Below, piece by piece: positions 7,808 to 17,425 of a stretch of DNA of 49,816 nucleotides (position 1 is the stretch's first letter; each line of letters begins with the position of its first letter). Below the pieces are notes generated by a model. It ran no database searches. It saw only the letters and a list, made by a program, of their open reading frames with translations, and was not told the DNA's origin. The translations under genes and the position numbers were made by a program. The stretch is from assembly GCA_019115765.1 (NCBI GenBank), contig DXCZ01000039.1, positions 1 through 49,816 on the forward strand, given 5' to 3'. The DNA is from Candidatus Mediterraneibacter stercoripullorum. Lineage in GTDB: Bacteria > Bacillota > Clostridia > Lachnospirales > Lachnospiraceae.

Positions 7808-9208
7808 TTACCACTCGAATTTTTTCTCAAAATAGTCTTTCAAATCTTCAATCTTCACGCGTTCCTGCTCCATGGTGTCACGGTCACGTACGGTAACGGC
7901 TCCGTCTTCTTCGGACTCGAAATCGTATGTCACACAGAAAGGTGTTCCAATCTCATCCTGACGGCGGTAACGTTTTCCGATGTTTCCTCTGTCATCATAT
8001 TCGCAGTTATAATACTTACTCAGTTCACTATATATCTTCTCCGCACCTTCTGCCAATTTCTTAGAAAGTGGCAGAACACCGATCTTCACCGGCGCAAGTG
8101 CCGGATGGAAATGAAGCACGGTTCTCATATCCGGCTTTTCTTCTGTTCCGATATTCTCCTCGTCGTAAGCGCTGCAGAGGAATGCCAGTACCATACGGTC
8201 TGCTCCCAGTGACGGCTCGATAACATAAGGAATGTACTTTTCTTTCGTCTCATCATCAAAGTAGGTCAGATCCTGGCCGGATACGTTCTGATGCTGTGTC
8301 AGATCGTAATCCGTACGGTCAGCAATCCCCCACAGTTCGCCCCAGCCGAAGGGGAAGAGAAACTCTACGTCCGTAGTTGCTTTACTATAGAAGGAAAGCT
8401 CTTCCTTATCATGATCACGATAACGAACTTCTTCCTCCTTCAGCCCCAGAGAAGACAGCCAGTTCAGGCAGAAGCTCTTCCAGTAGTCAAACCATTCAAG
8501 ATCCGTATCCGGCTTGCAGAAGAACTCCAGCTCCATCTGCTCAAACTCTCTGGTACGGAAAGTGAAGTTTCCCGGAGTAATCTCATTACGGAAGGATTTT
8601 CCAATCTGGGCAATACCGAAAGGAAGTTTTTTCCTGGATGTGCGCTGTACATTTTTAAAGTTCACAAAGATTCCCTGTGCTGTCTCCGGGCGGAGATAAA
8701 CTGTATTTTTTGCATCTTCCGTTACTCCCTGAAAGGTCTTGAACATCAGGTTAAACTGACGGATATCCGTAAAATTATGCTTACCGCAGGTCGGGCATGG
8801 GATCTGATGTTCCTCGATAAATGCAGTCATCTGCTCCTGGGACCATCCGTCCACAGAACCCTCAAGCTGAATGTCTTTCTCCTCACAGTAATCCTCAATC
8901 AATTTATCAGCGCGGAATCTCTCATGACATTCTTTACAATCCATCAACGGATCGCTGAACCCACCGAGATGTCCGGACGCAACCCACGTCTGAGGATTCA
9001 TCAGGATCGCGCAGTCAACTCCTACGTTATATGGATTTTCCTGTACGAATTTCTTCCACCATGCCCTCTTTACATTATTTTTAAGCTCCACACCAAGATT
9101 TCCGTAGTCCCATGTATTAGCCAGACCTCCGTAAATCTCGGATCCCGGGTATACAAACCCTCTGGATTTGGCCAGAGCTACGATTTTATCCATTGTCTTT
9201 TCAACCAT
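7808..9208 (-). CDS. glyQS: Glycine--tRNA ligase, single-chain type
   Basis: This 466-residue class II synthetase of the homodimeric type begins with the conserved block [32 protein letters not shown]. Motif 2 is visible as [31 protein letters not shown], and motif 3 as [18 protein letters not shown]-terminal anticodon-binding domain follows. It charges tRNA-Gly in the cytosol. Start support is GAGGAA about 9 nt upstream, and a clear promoter lies at 9252-9280. No T-box leader is visible in the short 5' region. The RAYT element sits directly behind the stop codon. Confidence 0.96.
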   Translation of the reverse strand: MVEKTMDKIVALAKSRGFVYPGSEIYGGLANTWDYGNLGVELKNNVKRAWWKKFVQENPYNVGVDCAILMNPQTWVASGHLGGFSDPLMDCKECHERFRADKLIEDYCEEKDIQLEGSVDGWSQEQMTAFIEEHQIPCPTCGKHNFTDIRQFNLMFKTFQGVTEDAKNTVYLRPETAQGIFVNFKNVQRTSRKKLPFGIAQIGKSFRNEITPGNFTFRTREFEQMELEFFCKPDTDLEWFDYWKSFCLNWLSSLGLKEEEVRYRDHDKEELSFYSKATTDVEFLFPFGWGELWGIADRTDYDLTQHQNVSGQDLTYFDDETKEKYIPYVIEPSLGADRMVLAFLCSAYDEENIGTEEKPDMRTVLHFHPALAPVKIGVLPLSKKLAEGAEKIYSELSKYYNCEYDDRGNIGKRYRRQDEIGTPFCVTYDFESEEDGAVTVRDRDTMEQERVKIEDLKDYFEKKFEW

Positions 9209-9251
9209 GATTCATTTCCTCACATTTCTTTATTTGTCTCAATTGGTACTT

Positions 9252-9280
9252 ATTATATAGTCTGATCTCTCATTTTTCAA
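9252..9280 (-). promoter_or_regulatory. glyQS promoter
   Basis: On the minus strand TTGAAA (9275-9280), a 17-nt spacer and TATAAT (9252-9257) form a strong sigma-A promoter about 45 nt before the start codon. Confidence 0.75.
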
Positions 9281-9333
9281 GAGATTACCACAATTTACAG
9301 CATTCTCTGAAATCTCCTCCATCCCTTGCCGTG

Positions 9334-10074
9334 CTACAGCAGAGTCTCCAGAATTTCCAGCGACTTGAACTTCCGGTCCACGTAGACTGCTATCAGCCGA
9401 TCCATTACCGTCCCCAGTTCCTTAAGCACTTTCTCCTTCACCGCAAATGTATATAAATGCTCTATTTTACTGTTCTCAATAAATTGCATGCTATATAAAG
9501 TTGACTGATTCAAAACAATCCCGTCTATAACATCTCCGCTGCATTCACTACAGACAAGACCGCCTTTTGCAGCACTGAACACTGCCGGCCGCTCCTTATC
9601 TCCACATATAACGCATTGGTAGACCTGAGGCGACTGACCATTGATGCAGAGTGCCTTCAGCTCAAATATGTAGCGGATAAGAAGATCCGGGATATGGGGA
9701 TTGATCAGCGCCCGCAGCGTCTGATACAGCAGCTTCAGCATTTCCCGCTCATCGTTATTTTCCCTTGTATAGTATGCAGCAAATTCCATAAAATAGAATC
9801 CGTAGTAGGCGCCCACCACATCTTCCCGCAGCTCAGCAAAATAATTCGAAATGCTGGCAGACTGTATTGTATAAGAAGTCCGTCCCTGATACAGCGTAAA
9901 TTCTCCGAAGGAAAACGGATTAACCGCGCCCACCAAAGGGCTGTTTGGTCTCCTTGCGCCCCTGGCAAAGGCGGAGATCTTTCCCTGTTCTTTTGTAAGT
10001 ATAACGACCCGGCGGTCGTACTCTCCAACCGGAGCGGTGGAGAGCACCATCCCTGTAAGTACGATCTGATTCAC
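9334..10074 (-). CDS. recO: DNA repair protein RecO
   Basis: This 246-residue protein begins with the RecO OB fold (VLTGMVLSTAPVGEYDRRVVILTKEQGKISAFARGARRPNS) and has the four-cysteine zinc site CVICG...CSEC in the C-terminal half (about residues 157-179). RecO loads RecA on SSB-coated DNA with RecR. The start is GTG at 10074. It follows the YqzL-like small gene by 69 nt, the same order as era-yqzL-recO in Bacillus, except that era is separated here by the PadR/HAAS pair. Confidence 0.93.
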   Translation of the reverse strand: MNQIVLTGMVLSTAPVGEYDRRVVILTKEQGKISAFARGARRPNSPLVGAVNPFSFGEFTLYQGRTSYTIQSASISNYFAELREDVVGAYYGFYFMEFAAYYTRENNDEREMLKLLYQTLRALINPHIPDLLIRYIFELKALCINGQSPQVYQCVICGDKERPAVFSAAKGGLVCSECSGDVIDGIVLNQSTLYSMQFIENSKIEHLYTFAVKEKVLKELGTVMDRLIAVYVDRKFKSLEILETLL

Positions 10075-10143
10075 CTGTAATCCTTCTGCCTCCTGTATGA
10101 TTCATGTCCTGTACAATTCCTGATTCAGCTGTTTTTCCCTCAG

Positions 10144-10344
10144 CTATACTCTTTCGTTTCCCTCTGCCATATCTTTTCCTGATAGATCACTTCGGAAGTA
10201 TGATACATTATTATAGTCCCAATCCGCTTCATGTTTCGGCGGAGATTCCTTTTCCCTCTCAGTTGTTTCCTTTTCCATCTTATAACTCAAATAATCTGAA
10301 ATGCTTCCCGTGGCCATAAACTGATCCCAGTATGTGTTTTTCAT
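10144..10344 (-). CDS. yqzL: YqzL-like small protein
   Basis: The product has 66 residues, MKNTYWDQFMATGSISDYLSYK then a charged tail. The pattern W-x2-F-x2-TG-x-I-x2-YL-x2-K matches what I recall of Bacillus subtilis YqzL (W-x2-F-x2-TG-x-I-x2-YL-x2-K near its start). Its place immediately upstream of recO is also that of yqzL, which supports the call. AGAGGTG lies upstream of the ATG. The function is unknown. The tail beyond residue 25 is hydrophilic and likely disordered. Confidence 0.75.
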   Translation of the reverse strand: MKNTYWDQFMATGSISDYLSYKMEKETTEREKESPPKHEADWDYNNVSYFRSDLSGKDMAEGNERV

Positions 10345-10583
10345 CTGCTCACCTCTTCTTATGTGAGGCAGGACTGCCTCTGTACATAGAATCCCCGCTT
10401 CTGAAAAACACTATACTCCGCAAAAAATACCAGTTCTTTTTTCGCCGAAAGCCTTGACATATTCTCTGATATTATATGGAATTTTTTACAAAATATCAAT
10501 CTCTGTAAAAGCTTCTCCGACGGACAGCCGACGCATCCCTTCCCCGGCTTTAAGCAATATGCCCGTTGCCTTATTCCATCGCG

Positions 10584-11243
10584 TCAGTCCACTCTGCTGC
10601 TCAGAGTCCAGCTGATCGCGAATATGATCAGGATTACTGCCAAGGCAGGAAGAAAATGAATCCGGAAAATAATCCGATTCAGCCCCATATTCAGGCAGAG
10701 TCCAATCAGTACGGCCAGAAGAAATACCGCAAACCATTTTTTATTACCATCCTTCTGGAATGCATGTTTCGCGAGATAAATAAACAGCCATTCCGCCGCC
10801 AGGATAAAAACCACTCCTCCCAGAACATTTCCCAGTGTTATGGGAAGATACAGGTCCACACTTCTTCCCAGGAAATGATATAACAATATTTCTATCGTGC
10901 CTCCGATCCACCAGATCGCTATCAGGACAACTGCAGTGAGAAAAACCTCATTCACCAGCCCCCATGCTTTTTCCACTCTGCTCCGCCTGGGAATCTCGCT
11001 TACTACACTGTCGCAGAATACTCTGTAGTCATCTCCTATCACATTCCCGGCAGGATCTCCCCGCCTTTCTCCGTCTATGAGCATCTGAGTGATATCCCGC
11101 CGCACCCGCTCCTGATCATACATGCTGATATCACAGCCCCGCAGATAAACGACCATATCCGTCAGGACAGCATTTCCCTCATCGGACAGCTCCCTGCAAA
11201 GTTCATTATTCTCCCTCAGAAGTTCCTTCGTCTGTTTCCGCAT
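10584..11243 (-). CDS. HAAS-domain membrane protein, PadR partner
   Basis: About 219 residues. The N-terminal helical domain (RKQTKELLRENNELCRELSDEGNAVLTDMVVYLRG... then a DYRVFCDSVVSEIP block) resembles the HAAS/DUF1048-type signalling domain usually encoded next to PadR regulators. Four membrane segments follow (about residues 100-215). The start at 11243 is chosen because GGAGG lies 9 nt upstream; the gene then overlaps the padR-like gene by 38 nt in another frame, so the pair is coupled. The role is probably membrane stress or signal sensing with PadR; the details are unknown. Confidence 0.75.
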   Translation of the reverse strand: MRKQTKELLRENNELCRELSDEGNAVLTDMVVYLRGCDISMYDQERVRRDITQMLIDGERRGDPAGNVIGDDYRVFCDSVVSEIPRRSRVEKAWGLVNEVFLTAVVLIAIWWIGGTIEILLYHFLGRSVDLYLPITLGNVLGGVVFILAAEWLFIYLAKHAFQKDGNKKWFAVFLLAVLIGLCLNMGLNRIIFRIHFLPALAVILIIFAISWTLSSRVD

Positions 11244-11574
11244 TTTCAAATTCCTCCATCTCACCTGCCAGCTGCTCCACAGCTGTTGTCAGTTCATGAT
11301 AATTTCTGAAAAACTCCTTCATTTCCTGTCTGCCCGCCTCTGTCAGCGAGTAATATTTCCGCTTCGGCCCCAATTCTGACTGCCGATAGACAGCTGTGAT
11401 CAGACCGTTCTTCTCCAGACGCAGGAGAAGGGGATAGACCGTTCCTTCGGCAATCGTTCCAAAACCATATTCCTCCAGCTGACGGGATATCTCATATCCA
11501 TATGTCTCACTTTTACTTATAACCGCCAGAACACATCCCTCCAGAGTCCCTTTGAGCATCTGGGACGGAATCAT
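11206..11574 (-). CDS. PadR-family transcriptional repressor
   Basis: The 122-residue protein is a typical short PadR: a winged helix (GTLEGCVLAVISKSETYGYEISRQLEEYGFGTIAEGTVYPLLLRLEKNGLI) followed by a wing (GPKRKYYSLTEAGRQEM) and one C-terminal dimerisation helix. It is co-transcribed with the overlapping HAAS membrane protein gene. Its ribosome binding site (AGGTGG) lies within the left arm of a 22-bp perfect inverted repeat at 11578-11635, which is very probably its own operator, so autoregulation is expected. Confidence 0.9.
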   Translation of the reverse strand: MIPSQMLKGTLEGCVLAVISKSETYGYEISRQLEEYGFGTIAEGTVYPLLLRLEKNGLITAVYRQSELGPKRKYYSLTEAGRQEMKEFFRNYHELTTAVEQLAGEMEEFENAETDEGTSEGE

Positions 11575-11577
11575 AAA

Positions 11578-11635
11578 ACCACCTACCTTGCATTACAATG
11601 CAGCTTTTTCTATATTGTAATGCAAGGTAGGTGGT
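11578..11635. promoter_or_regulatory. Operator palindrome of the PadR gene (22-bp perfect arms)
   Basis: Left arm 11578-11599 and right arm 11614-11635 are exact inverted copies separated by 14 nt. The inner part contains TGCATTACAATGCA, itself a dyad. The left arm covers the padR Shine-Dalgarno, so the same sequence could act both as DNA operator and as an mRNA hairpin hiding the ribosome binding site. Confidence 0.75.
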
Positions 11636-11671
11636 ATGTCAATACAAATTATGAAACTTCCGGAAACGAAG

Positions 11672-11716
11672 GAACGGGAACCCTCTTTCCGTCTCCCGGA
11701 TGAGGGCTCCCGTTTC
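11672..11716. terminator. Hairpin between era and the PadR operator
   Basis: GAACGGGAACCCTC (11672-11685) pairs with GAGGGCTCCCGTTTC (11702-11716) with one or two wobbles around a 16-nt loop. It lies 100 nt behind the era stop on the minus strand. The T-run is weak. Confidence 0.5.
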
Positions 11717-11814
11717 ATTTGTCTTCATCTCATATATCAAGCTGCAATAACTACCTTCCCCTACTTTTCCTGTGTTTGATCCTTTTCCATGCTTTTGTTT
11801 CATTTTCCAGGATT

Positions 11815-12714
11815 TTATGACTCATCCTCCCGATAACCGAAATTTTTCATCATATAGTCACTGTCCCGCCAGTTCTTCTGCACCTTCACCCAGAGTTTCA
11901 GATTCACCTTGCAGTCCAGCATTTTCTCAATCTCATACCGGGCAGTACTTCCGATCTTCTTCAGCATGCTCCCCTGCTTTCCAATAATAATACCCTTGTG
12001 GGAATCTCGTTCGCAGATAATAGTGGCATCGATATGCATGACCTTACGTTCCATCTTCATCCGGTCAATAGCCACCGCGATTCCATGGGGAATCTCCTCA
12101 TTCAGGCAATGAAGAGCCTTTTCCCGGATCAGCTCCGCAACAATCTGCCGCTCCGGCTGGTCTGTCACTGTATCCTCATCGTAGAACTGGGGACCGTAAG
12201 GAAGATATTTCAATATGACTTTTATCAGTTCATCCGTGTTGTCTCCCGTCCTTGCAGACACCGGGACGATCTCCGCGAAATCATATTCTCTGCGGTAGAC
12301 ATCAATAGATGGAAGTATTTCCTCCTTCTTCACCATATCAATCTTATTGATCACCAGGATGACCGGCGTTTTTACCTTTCTAAGCTGATCAATGATATGC
12401 CGCTCTCCTCCGCCGATAAAAGTAGTCGGCTCCACAAGCCACAGCACCACATCCACCTCATTCAGGGAACGCTCGGCAATGTGAACCATATACTCCCCCA
12501 GCTTGTTCTTCGCCTTATGGATACCCGGAGTATCTACAAAGACAATCTGTCCTTCATCCGTAGTCAGCACCGTCTGGATCCTGTTGCGGGTGGTCTGGGG
12601 CTTGTTGGATGTGATGGCAATCTTTTGGCCGATCAAGTAGTTCATCAAAGTGGACTTTCCGACATTAGGCCTGCCGATCAGAGTGGCAAAGCCAGATTTA
12701 TAATTTTCCTTCAT
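11815..12714 (-). CDS. era: GTPase Era
   Basis: The 299-residue protein shows the P loop GRPNVGKS (residues 14-21), the switch region TTRNRIQTV, DTPGIHK (G3) and NKID (G4), followed by a KH domain with IIIGKQGSMLKKIG. Era binds the 3' end of 16S rRNA in late 30S assembly. The ATG at 12714 is chosen over an in-frame ATG at 12792 because AAGGAG lies 6 nt upstream and the length matches the family (about 300); the upstream reading would traverse the REP-like hairpin. Confidence 0.96.
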   Translation of the reverse strand: MKENYKSGFATLIGRPNVGKSTLMNYLIGQKIAITSNKPQTTRNRIQTVLTTDEGQIVFVDTPGIHKAKNKLGEYMVHIAERSLNEVDVVLWLVEPTTFIGGGERHIIDQLRKVKTPVILVINKIDMVKKEEILPSIDVYRREYDFAEIVPVSARTGDNTDELIKVILKYLPYGPQFYDEDTVTDQPERQIVAELIREKALHCLNEEIPHGIAVAIDRMKMERKVMHIDATIICERDSHKGIIIGKQGSMLKKIGSTARYEIEKMLDCKVNLKLWVKVQKNWRDSDYMMKNFGYREDES

Positions 12715-12744
12715 ATATTCTCCTTTTACCATTTGTGAACATTC

Positions 12745-12793
12745 TGTGAAAGGGGACGTAGCCAAATTCGAAATGAGTACGTCCCCTTTCACA
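12745..12793. repeat. Solitary REP-like hairpin upstream of era
   Basis: TGTGAAAGGGGACGTA pairs perfectly with TACGTCCCCTTTCACA (16 bp, 17-nt loop). Its core GGGGACGTAG-N15-GTACGTCCCC (12752-12786) has the same stem, the same 35-nt length and a similar loop (CAAAT.CGA.ATGA) to the hairpins bounding the RAYT element at 6824-7799. It lies between the M16 peptidase stop and the era start. Confidence 0.85.
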
Positions 12794-12805
12794 ATTTTTT
12801 CACAT

Positions 12806-15733
12806 TTAGTTCAGTGTCCTTACTTCAAGAAACATATCTTTCTGTTCTTCAATCTTATCTTCGCTTCCGATAACGCACAGCAGATGCTGATCCAGCATGG
12901 CCTGTACCACCTGAGCCAGAGCCCGGATATCTGCCTGTCCGGCGTCAAGGATCTGGTTGCGCTCGGTGCGGATCATTTCTTCTGTGACATGGTTCATATA
13001 CAGGTTCATAGAACGGCTTCCTTTGGCCGATGGAGTCATAGGCCGGTCAATGTTGCTCATGGTGCCGATGATGAATTTGTTCATGTCACGGTCACTGACA
13101 TTGAAGTTCTTCAGATAGTCGATCACACCCTCATATACTTCCATGGTCTTCTCCAGGTTGGGATCCCGGTAGGATATGAGGTAAGATTCACCGATCCGGT
13201 TGAAGTTGCTCATGCAGCCGTAGGCTCCGCCCTTGACCCGGATGTTCTGCCACAGGTAGTCGTATCCCAGGATTACCTTCAGAATCTGAAGTGCACCGCT
13301 GTACTCGGCACCTCCGTCAATAAAGTTTCCTACTCTGGCTACATACTGTACCTTGGAAGAAGTTTTGAATCCTTCATTCCGTTTCCTGCAGTGAAGGATG
13401 CAGGGCTCTGCTTCCGGCATTTCCTCCGTATGGAGGGTATCCTTTACCGCCATGAATGCCTTCATGGCCGGTTCCAATCCCTCTTCGGAAGAGGTATAGC
13501 TGATCATCAGGTTATCTGTCCGGAAGATTCTGCCGGCGATCTCTTTCAGACTCTGGATCAGCTCCTCTTTATGTCCGTCAAAGTCTTCCTCAATATCCTT
13601 GACCTTCTCATAGAAACCGATTCCGTCCGTATCATCCTTGAACTTCGACATGGGCGATGCGTAGGAAAGAGCTCTCAGAGCGGCCGTGGTATGTCCTGAT
13701 GACAGGAAGGACATCTGGAGTCTGGATTTCAGCATGGAGAGGATCTCTTTCAGACGCTTTTCATCATCCAGTCTGGACTCCATCAAGATTTCCCTCATCA
13801 TTGAGAAAAGGACGTCCATCTTGGGATAGAGAGCCTTTCCTCTCATCTCAAATGTTGCACGGAACTCCTTCTCCTTTATCTTTGTCACATCTGCGTACAG
13901 CTCCAGGGAAGTGCCGATTCCGCCGGTATGAACATTGATCTCATTGAACAGCTCCCCGTATTCGTAGTTGTTCGTGTCGATGATTCCAAGTACGCTCTGC
14001 AGGATTCCCACATAGGGCAGCAGTTCTTCCCGTATTCCAGACAGATCGAACATAAGTGAAACGTAACCGATCCCGTTCGTCTCCACATTGTGGTAAACGA
14101 CTTTCACTCCTCCTGCGTCTATCTCTTCATTCACAATGGGAGCAGTGTCTCGGGAAATATCTTCTCTCTTCAACACCGGGATCTTGGCCAGATCCTCCGG
14201 ACTGGACTCTTCCTCCTGATACTGCTCCAGCTCATGAGTATCGTCCACCAATTTCTGAATCTGCTCTGGCGTAAGTCTGTCCTTGTACGCCTGCAGTCTG
14301 TCCGCCAGTTCCTTATCCATACGTGCCGTACGCCCCTGCTCCGGACGGATGATGACAATGGCTCCATGGGTATTATCCAGCAGATATGTGCGAATCAGAT
14401 TCTCGAAATACCCGGTATCCACCTGGCTTTTCAGGAATTCAAATGTAGGGATGGCCTGCATATGGATAAAGGGCTTTGTCTCATCATAAAGCCAGCTGTC
14501 AAAAAGCTGAAGTCCGTACATCAATCCCCGTGGATAGTTTCCGAAGTCTGCCTCGCGGAACCGGAACTCATGATAGTTAATCCCGGCCCGCAGGGCTTTC
14601 CTGTCCATTCCGTTTTCCACGATGCCTTTCAGCGTGTCCTCGATCACACGGATAAAATCCTCTTTCTGCTCCATATTGGCATTCTTGGCGATAACCGAGA
14701 AAATAGGCTGATAGATTCCATTGTCATAGGAGCCCATGATATCCTTGCCGATGCCTGCATCAACAAGAGCCTTCTTCAACGGTGCACCTGGTGCAGACAG
14801 CAGGGCGTAGTCCAGGATCTGGAAAGCCAGGTAAAGCTTCTCGTCCAGAGAAGTCCCAATCACCTTATTCCAGGAAAGATAAGTGTTGTCCTCCTCGCTC
14901 TCATCACTGGTAATGGAGTATTCCTGTACCACTTCTCGCATCTCTTTGAAAGGCTCCTGATACAGGATCTCAGAATCCACATCATCCTTGTCGAAATCCG
15001 ACAGATAATTCTCATCCAGCCAGCGCAGCTTCTCCTCCATATCCATATCGCCGTACAGATAGATATAGCTGTTGGACGGATGATAGTATTTTCTGTGGAA
15101 ATCCAGGAACTGCTCATAAGTCAGATCCGGTATCACCTCCGGGTCTCCACCGGACTCATTTGCATAGGAGGTATCCGGAAAGAGGGAATTCAGGATCACC
15201 CGGTCCAGCACCCCTTCCGGTGAGGAGAATGCTCCCTTCATCTCGTTGTAGACAACGCCGCTGATAGTCAGTTCTCCATCCGGCTGATCCAGCTTATAAC
15301 TCCATCCCTCCTGGCGGAATATCTCATCATGCTGATAGATATTCGGATAAAACACTGCATCCATGTAAACATGCATCAGGTTCTGAAAATCCTTATCATT
15401 GCAGCTGGCTACCGGATACACAGTCTTGTCCGGGTAGGTCATAGCATTTAGAAATGTATTAAGAGATCCTTTCACCAGTTCTACAAAAGGATCTTTCACA
15501 GGAAAGTCTCTGGATCCGCACAGCACGGAATGTTCCATAATATGGGGCACTCCTGTGCTGTCCGAAGGCGGTGTACGGAATCCGATGGCAAACACCTTGT
15601 TTTCATCATCGTTCTGCATCAGAAGAACTCTTGCTCCACTCTTTCTGTGCTTCAAAAGGATTCCCTCCGAACGCAGGTCGGACAGATCCTCTGTCTGTAT
15701 GACTTCATATGCATTCAAGTCGTATATACTCAT
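12806..15733 (-). CDS. M16C family metallopeptidase (presequence protease-like)
   Basis: The 975-residue protein has four-domain M16C architecture. The inverted zinc motif HIMEH (about residues 64-68, in VPHIMEHSVLCGSRDFPVKDPF) and the downstream metal-ligand helix (YMDAVFYPN) are in the first domain; the M16C-associated hinge is in the middle (ENLIRTYLLDNTHGAIVIIRPEQ). No signal peptide is seen, so it acts in the cytosol, probably degrading short peptides. The start has AAGGAG 8 nt upstream. The gene precedes era, separated by the solitary REP-like hairpin. Residues needed for zinc binding all appear intact. Confidence 0.92.
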   Translation of the reverse strand: MSIYDLNAYEVIQTEDLSDLRSEGILLKHRKSGARVLLMQNDDENKVFAIGFRTPPSDSTGVPHIMEHSVLCGSRDFPVKDPFVELVKGSLNTFLNAMTYPDKTVYPVASCNDKDFQNLMHVYMDAVFYPNIYQHDEIFRQEGWSYKLDQPDGELTISGVVYNEMKGAFSSPEGVLDRVILNSLFPDTSYANESGGDPEVIPDLTYEQFLDFHRKYYHPSNSYIYLYGDMDMEEKLRWLDENYLSDFDKDDVDSEILYQEPFKEMREVVQEYSITSDESEEDNTYLSWNKVIGTSLDEKLYLAFQILDYALLSAPGAPLKKALVDAGIGKDIMGSYDNGIYQPIFSVIAKNANMEQKEDFIRVIEDTLKGIVENGMDRKALRAGINYHEFRFREADFGNYPRGLMYGLQLFDSWLYDETKPFIHMQAIPTFEFLKSQVDTGYFENLIRTYLLDNTHGAIVIIRPEQGRTARMDKELADRLQAYKDRLTPEQIQKLVDDTHELEQYQEEESSPEDLAKIPVLKREDISRDTAPIVNEEIDAGGVKVVYHNVETNGIGYVSLMFDLSGIREELLPYVGILQSVLGIIDTNNYEYGELFNEINVHTGGIGTSLELYADVTKIKEKEFRATFEMRGKALYPKMDVLFSMMREILMESRLDDEKRLKEILSMLKSRLQMSFLSSGHTTAALRALSYASPMSKFKDDTDGIGFYEKVKDIEEDFDGHKEELIQSLKEIAGRIFRTDNLMISYTSSEEGLEPAMKAFMAVKDTLHTEEMPEAEPCILHCRKRNEGFKTSSKVQYVARVGNFIDGGAEYSGALQILKVILGYDYLWQNIRVKGGAYGCMSNFNRIGESYLISYRDPNLEKTMEVYEGVIDYLKNFNVSDRDMNKFIIGTMSNIDRPMTPSAKGSRSMNLYMNHVTEEMIRTERNQILDAGQADIRALAQVVQAMLDQHLLCVIGSEDKIEEQKDMFLEVRTLN

Positions 15734-15844
15734 ACTGTTGTCTCCTTGTCTCTATTTTCATATTCCATAGTATAACACCTGGATCAGAGTTTTGAAAAGG
15801 CACATATGCCTGCTTTTTGATCGTTAATTTCCAGCATCTGATAT

Positions 15845-17425
15845 TTATTTTCCCATCAGCATCCCCTGCCGTACCTTGTCCTCACCGTCGCCTCGGAAAT
15901 AAGGAATTCCGTGGGAAGTATCCGCATTGGATGCCAGGAGATGTACAGACCCGCGGCGGATCTTACACGCCCGGGCGATAAAGTTCTGCTCAAACTCCAC
16001 ATACTGGATATCAGAATACTTCATTATAATATAATTGCGGCCGAAATATCCGTGGACAAGTTTTAGAGTGAGATCTCCGATACCGGTGCCGCTGCTGATA
16101 TATCTTAAGATCAGCATGAACAGCGAGAGTATCAGCAGGCCGGCCGTACAGCACCAGATGAGTATCCTGTGCTCCGGCAACGCCAGATGCAGAGCTGCTC
16201 CGCAAGCGCAGACACAGGCCGTATAAACAGCCATGGAGAAAGACCATGCTGCCCATGCTGCCCCCGGGATCCGTTCTGTCTCCTGATCCAAAGCATCCGC
16301 ATACTCCGGCAGGAGAAGCTTCAGCTGTTCCTTCATCTGATTTCCGGTGCAGTAGAGGACCAAAAAGGAATTCTGCTCTTCCTTCTCATCCCCCATACCT
16401 ACGTTGACGATCTCCGCCATATACCGCCCGAAGATCCGGGCGACAAAAGACTGACGGATCTTAAGTGCCTGAATCTTTTCCACCGGAATGGTGTACTCCA
16501 TCTTTTTCAGCAGGCCGTACCGGATGTGGATCCGATCTCCCCGCCGCATTGCCCTGAAGTCATAATATCGGATAAAATCCTTCAATGTATCCCAGATAGC
16601 CGAGAATACAAAGGACACGACTACTATGATCCCTGCCGCTGCGCTGAGGAGCGACCCCATCAGATCGGGATCATCCACCAGGCGCACTACTGCTCCCACT
16701 GCTGCAGCCACACCTCCGATCACCACGAGTACTGAAAAAATGTTAATAGAAAAAATCCCGTGCTGGATAATATCGCCAAAATCCGCCCTTATATCGTAGT
16801 TCTCGTCTCCTTCCTCATATGCAGATACACCGGCAGGAACCGTGCCTGAAGACACCGCTGCATCAGTCCGGACATCCGCAGCTTTGCCGGGCACGCCATA
16901 AGCCCCGTCTCCGGCATACGGATCCGGATATCCAGCAGCAGTCATCATCTTCCTGGTAATCTCCTGCTTGAACCATTCCGCGTCAGCCTTTTTCAACACG
17001 ATCTTTACATCTGTACTGTCAGCGGTAGAACGACTGTTGGTGTCGATCTTTACCTTGCATGTTCCGATCAGCATCTCGAACAGATTCTGCTCCAGATTGA
17101 TATTGGAAATGTTGCGGATACTGATCGTATTTTTCTTCTTATTTACTGTATTGCGCTCGATCACTACTGCATTCTCCTCAATGCATATGTACGTTCGTGC
17201 CCACACCAGAAGACGGTTCACGACAACAATCCCAATGAGCACCAGAAGCCCCAGCAGCACCAGCCATCCGGCTTTCCCGATTTCCGACAGATCCGCCTGC
17301 GTCAGTTCATCTGCATCCTGAAGCACGTTTACCCCAAAGATCACAAAAAAGGCCACGAATCCCCCGATGCTCTGTTCGATCACGATCGATATATGATTCC
17401 GAAATTTCTCAGTTCTGTTCTCCAT
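15845..17425 (-). CDS. PH-domain (bPH2) membrane protein, YdbT-like
   Basis: The 526-residue protein has repeated pairs of membrane segments and soluble bacterial PH-like (bPH2) modules; typical blocks are ENAVVIERNTVNKKKNTISIRNISNI, YYDFRAMRRGDRIHIRYGLLKKMEYTIPVEKIQALKI and YFGRNYIIMKYSDIQYVEFEQNF. This repeated architecture matches YdbT of Bacillus, which lies next to YdbS as here. A low-complexity linker (residues about 170-205) follows the first PH module. Its start overlaps the YdbS-like gene by 17 nt. The molecular role is unknown; envelope or peptide-stress resistance is reported for the Bacillus pair. Confidence 0.8.
   Translation of the reverse strand: MENRTEKFRNHISIVIEQSIGGFVAFFVIFGVNVLQDADELTQADLSEIGKAGWLVLLGLLVLIGIVVVNRLLVWARTYICIEENAVVIERNTVNKKKNTISIRNISNINLEQNLFEMLIGTCKVKIDTNSRSTADSTDVKIVLKKADAEWFKQEITRKMMTAAGYPDPYAGDGAYGVPGKAADVRTDAAVSSGTVPAGVSAYEEGDENYDIRADFGDIIQHGIFSINIFSVLVVIGGVAAAVGAVVRLVDDPDLMGSLLSAAAGIIVVVSFVFSAIWDTLKDFIRYYDFRAMRRGDRIHIRYGLLKKMEYTIPVEKIQALKIRQSFVARIFGRYMAEIVNVGMGDEKEEQNSFLVLYCTGNQMKEQLKLLLPEYADALDQETERIPGAAWAAWSFSMAVYTACVCACGAALHLALPEHRILIWCCTAGLLILSLFMLILRYISSGTGIGDLTLKLVHGYFGRNYIIMKYSDIQYVEFEQNFIARACKIRRGSVHLLASNADTSHGIPYFRGDGEDKVRQGMLMGK

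Noticed and set aside
6909-7814. Longer transposase reading from ATG 7814
   Set aside because: It would translate the 22-nt repeats and the terminal hairpin and overlap the synthetase stop; the family N-terminus begins at 7676 with its own ribosome binding site.
9209-9333. Possible T-box leader before glyQS
   Set aside because: The 125-nt region has a promoter about 45 nt before the start and no T-box sequence or terminator, so there is no room for one.
12746-15223. Long plus-strand open frames (317 and 377 codons)
   Set aside because: They are antisense to the intact M16C peptidase gene and have no domain or good ribosome binding site.
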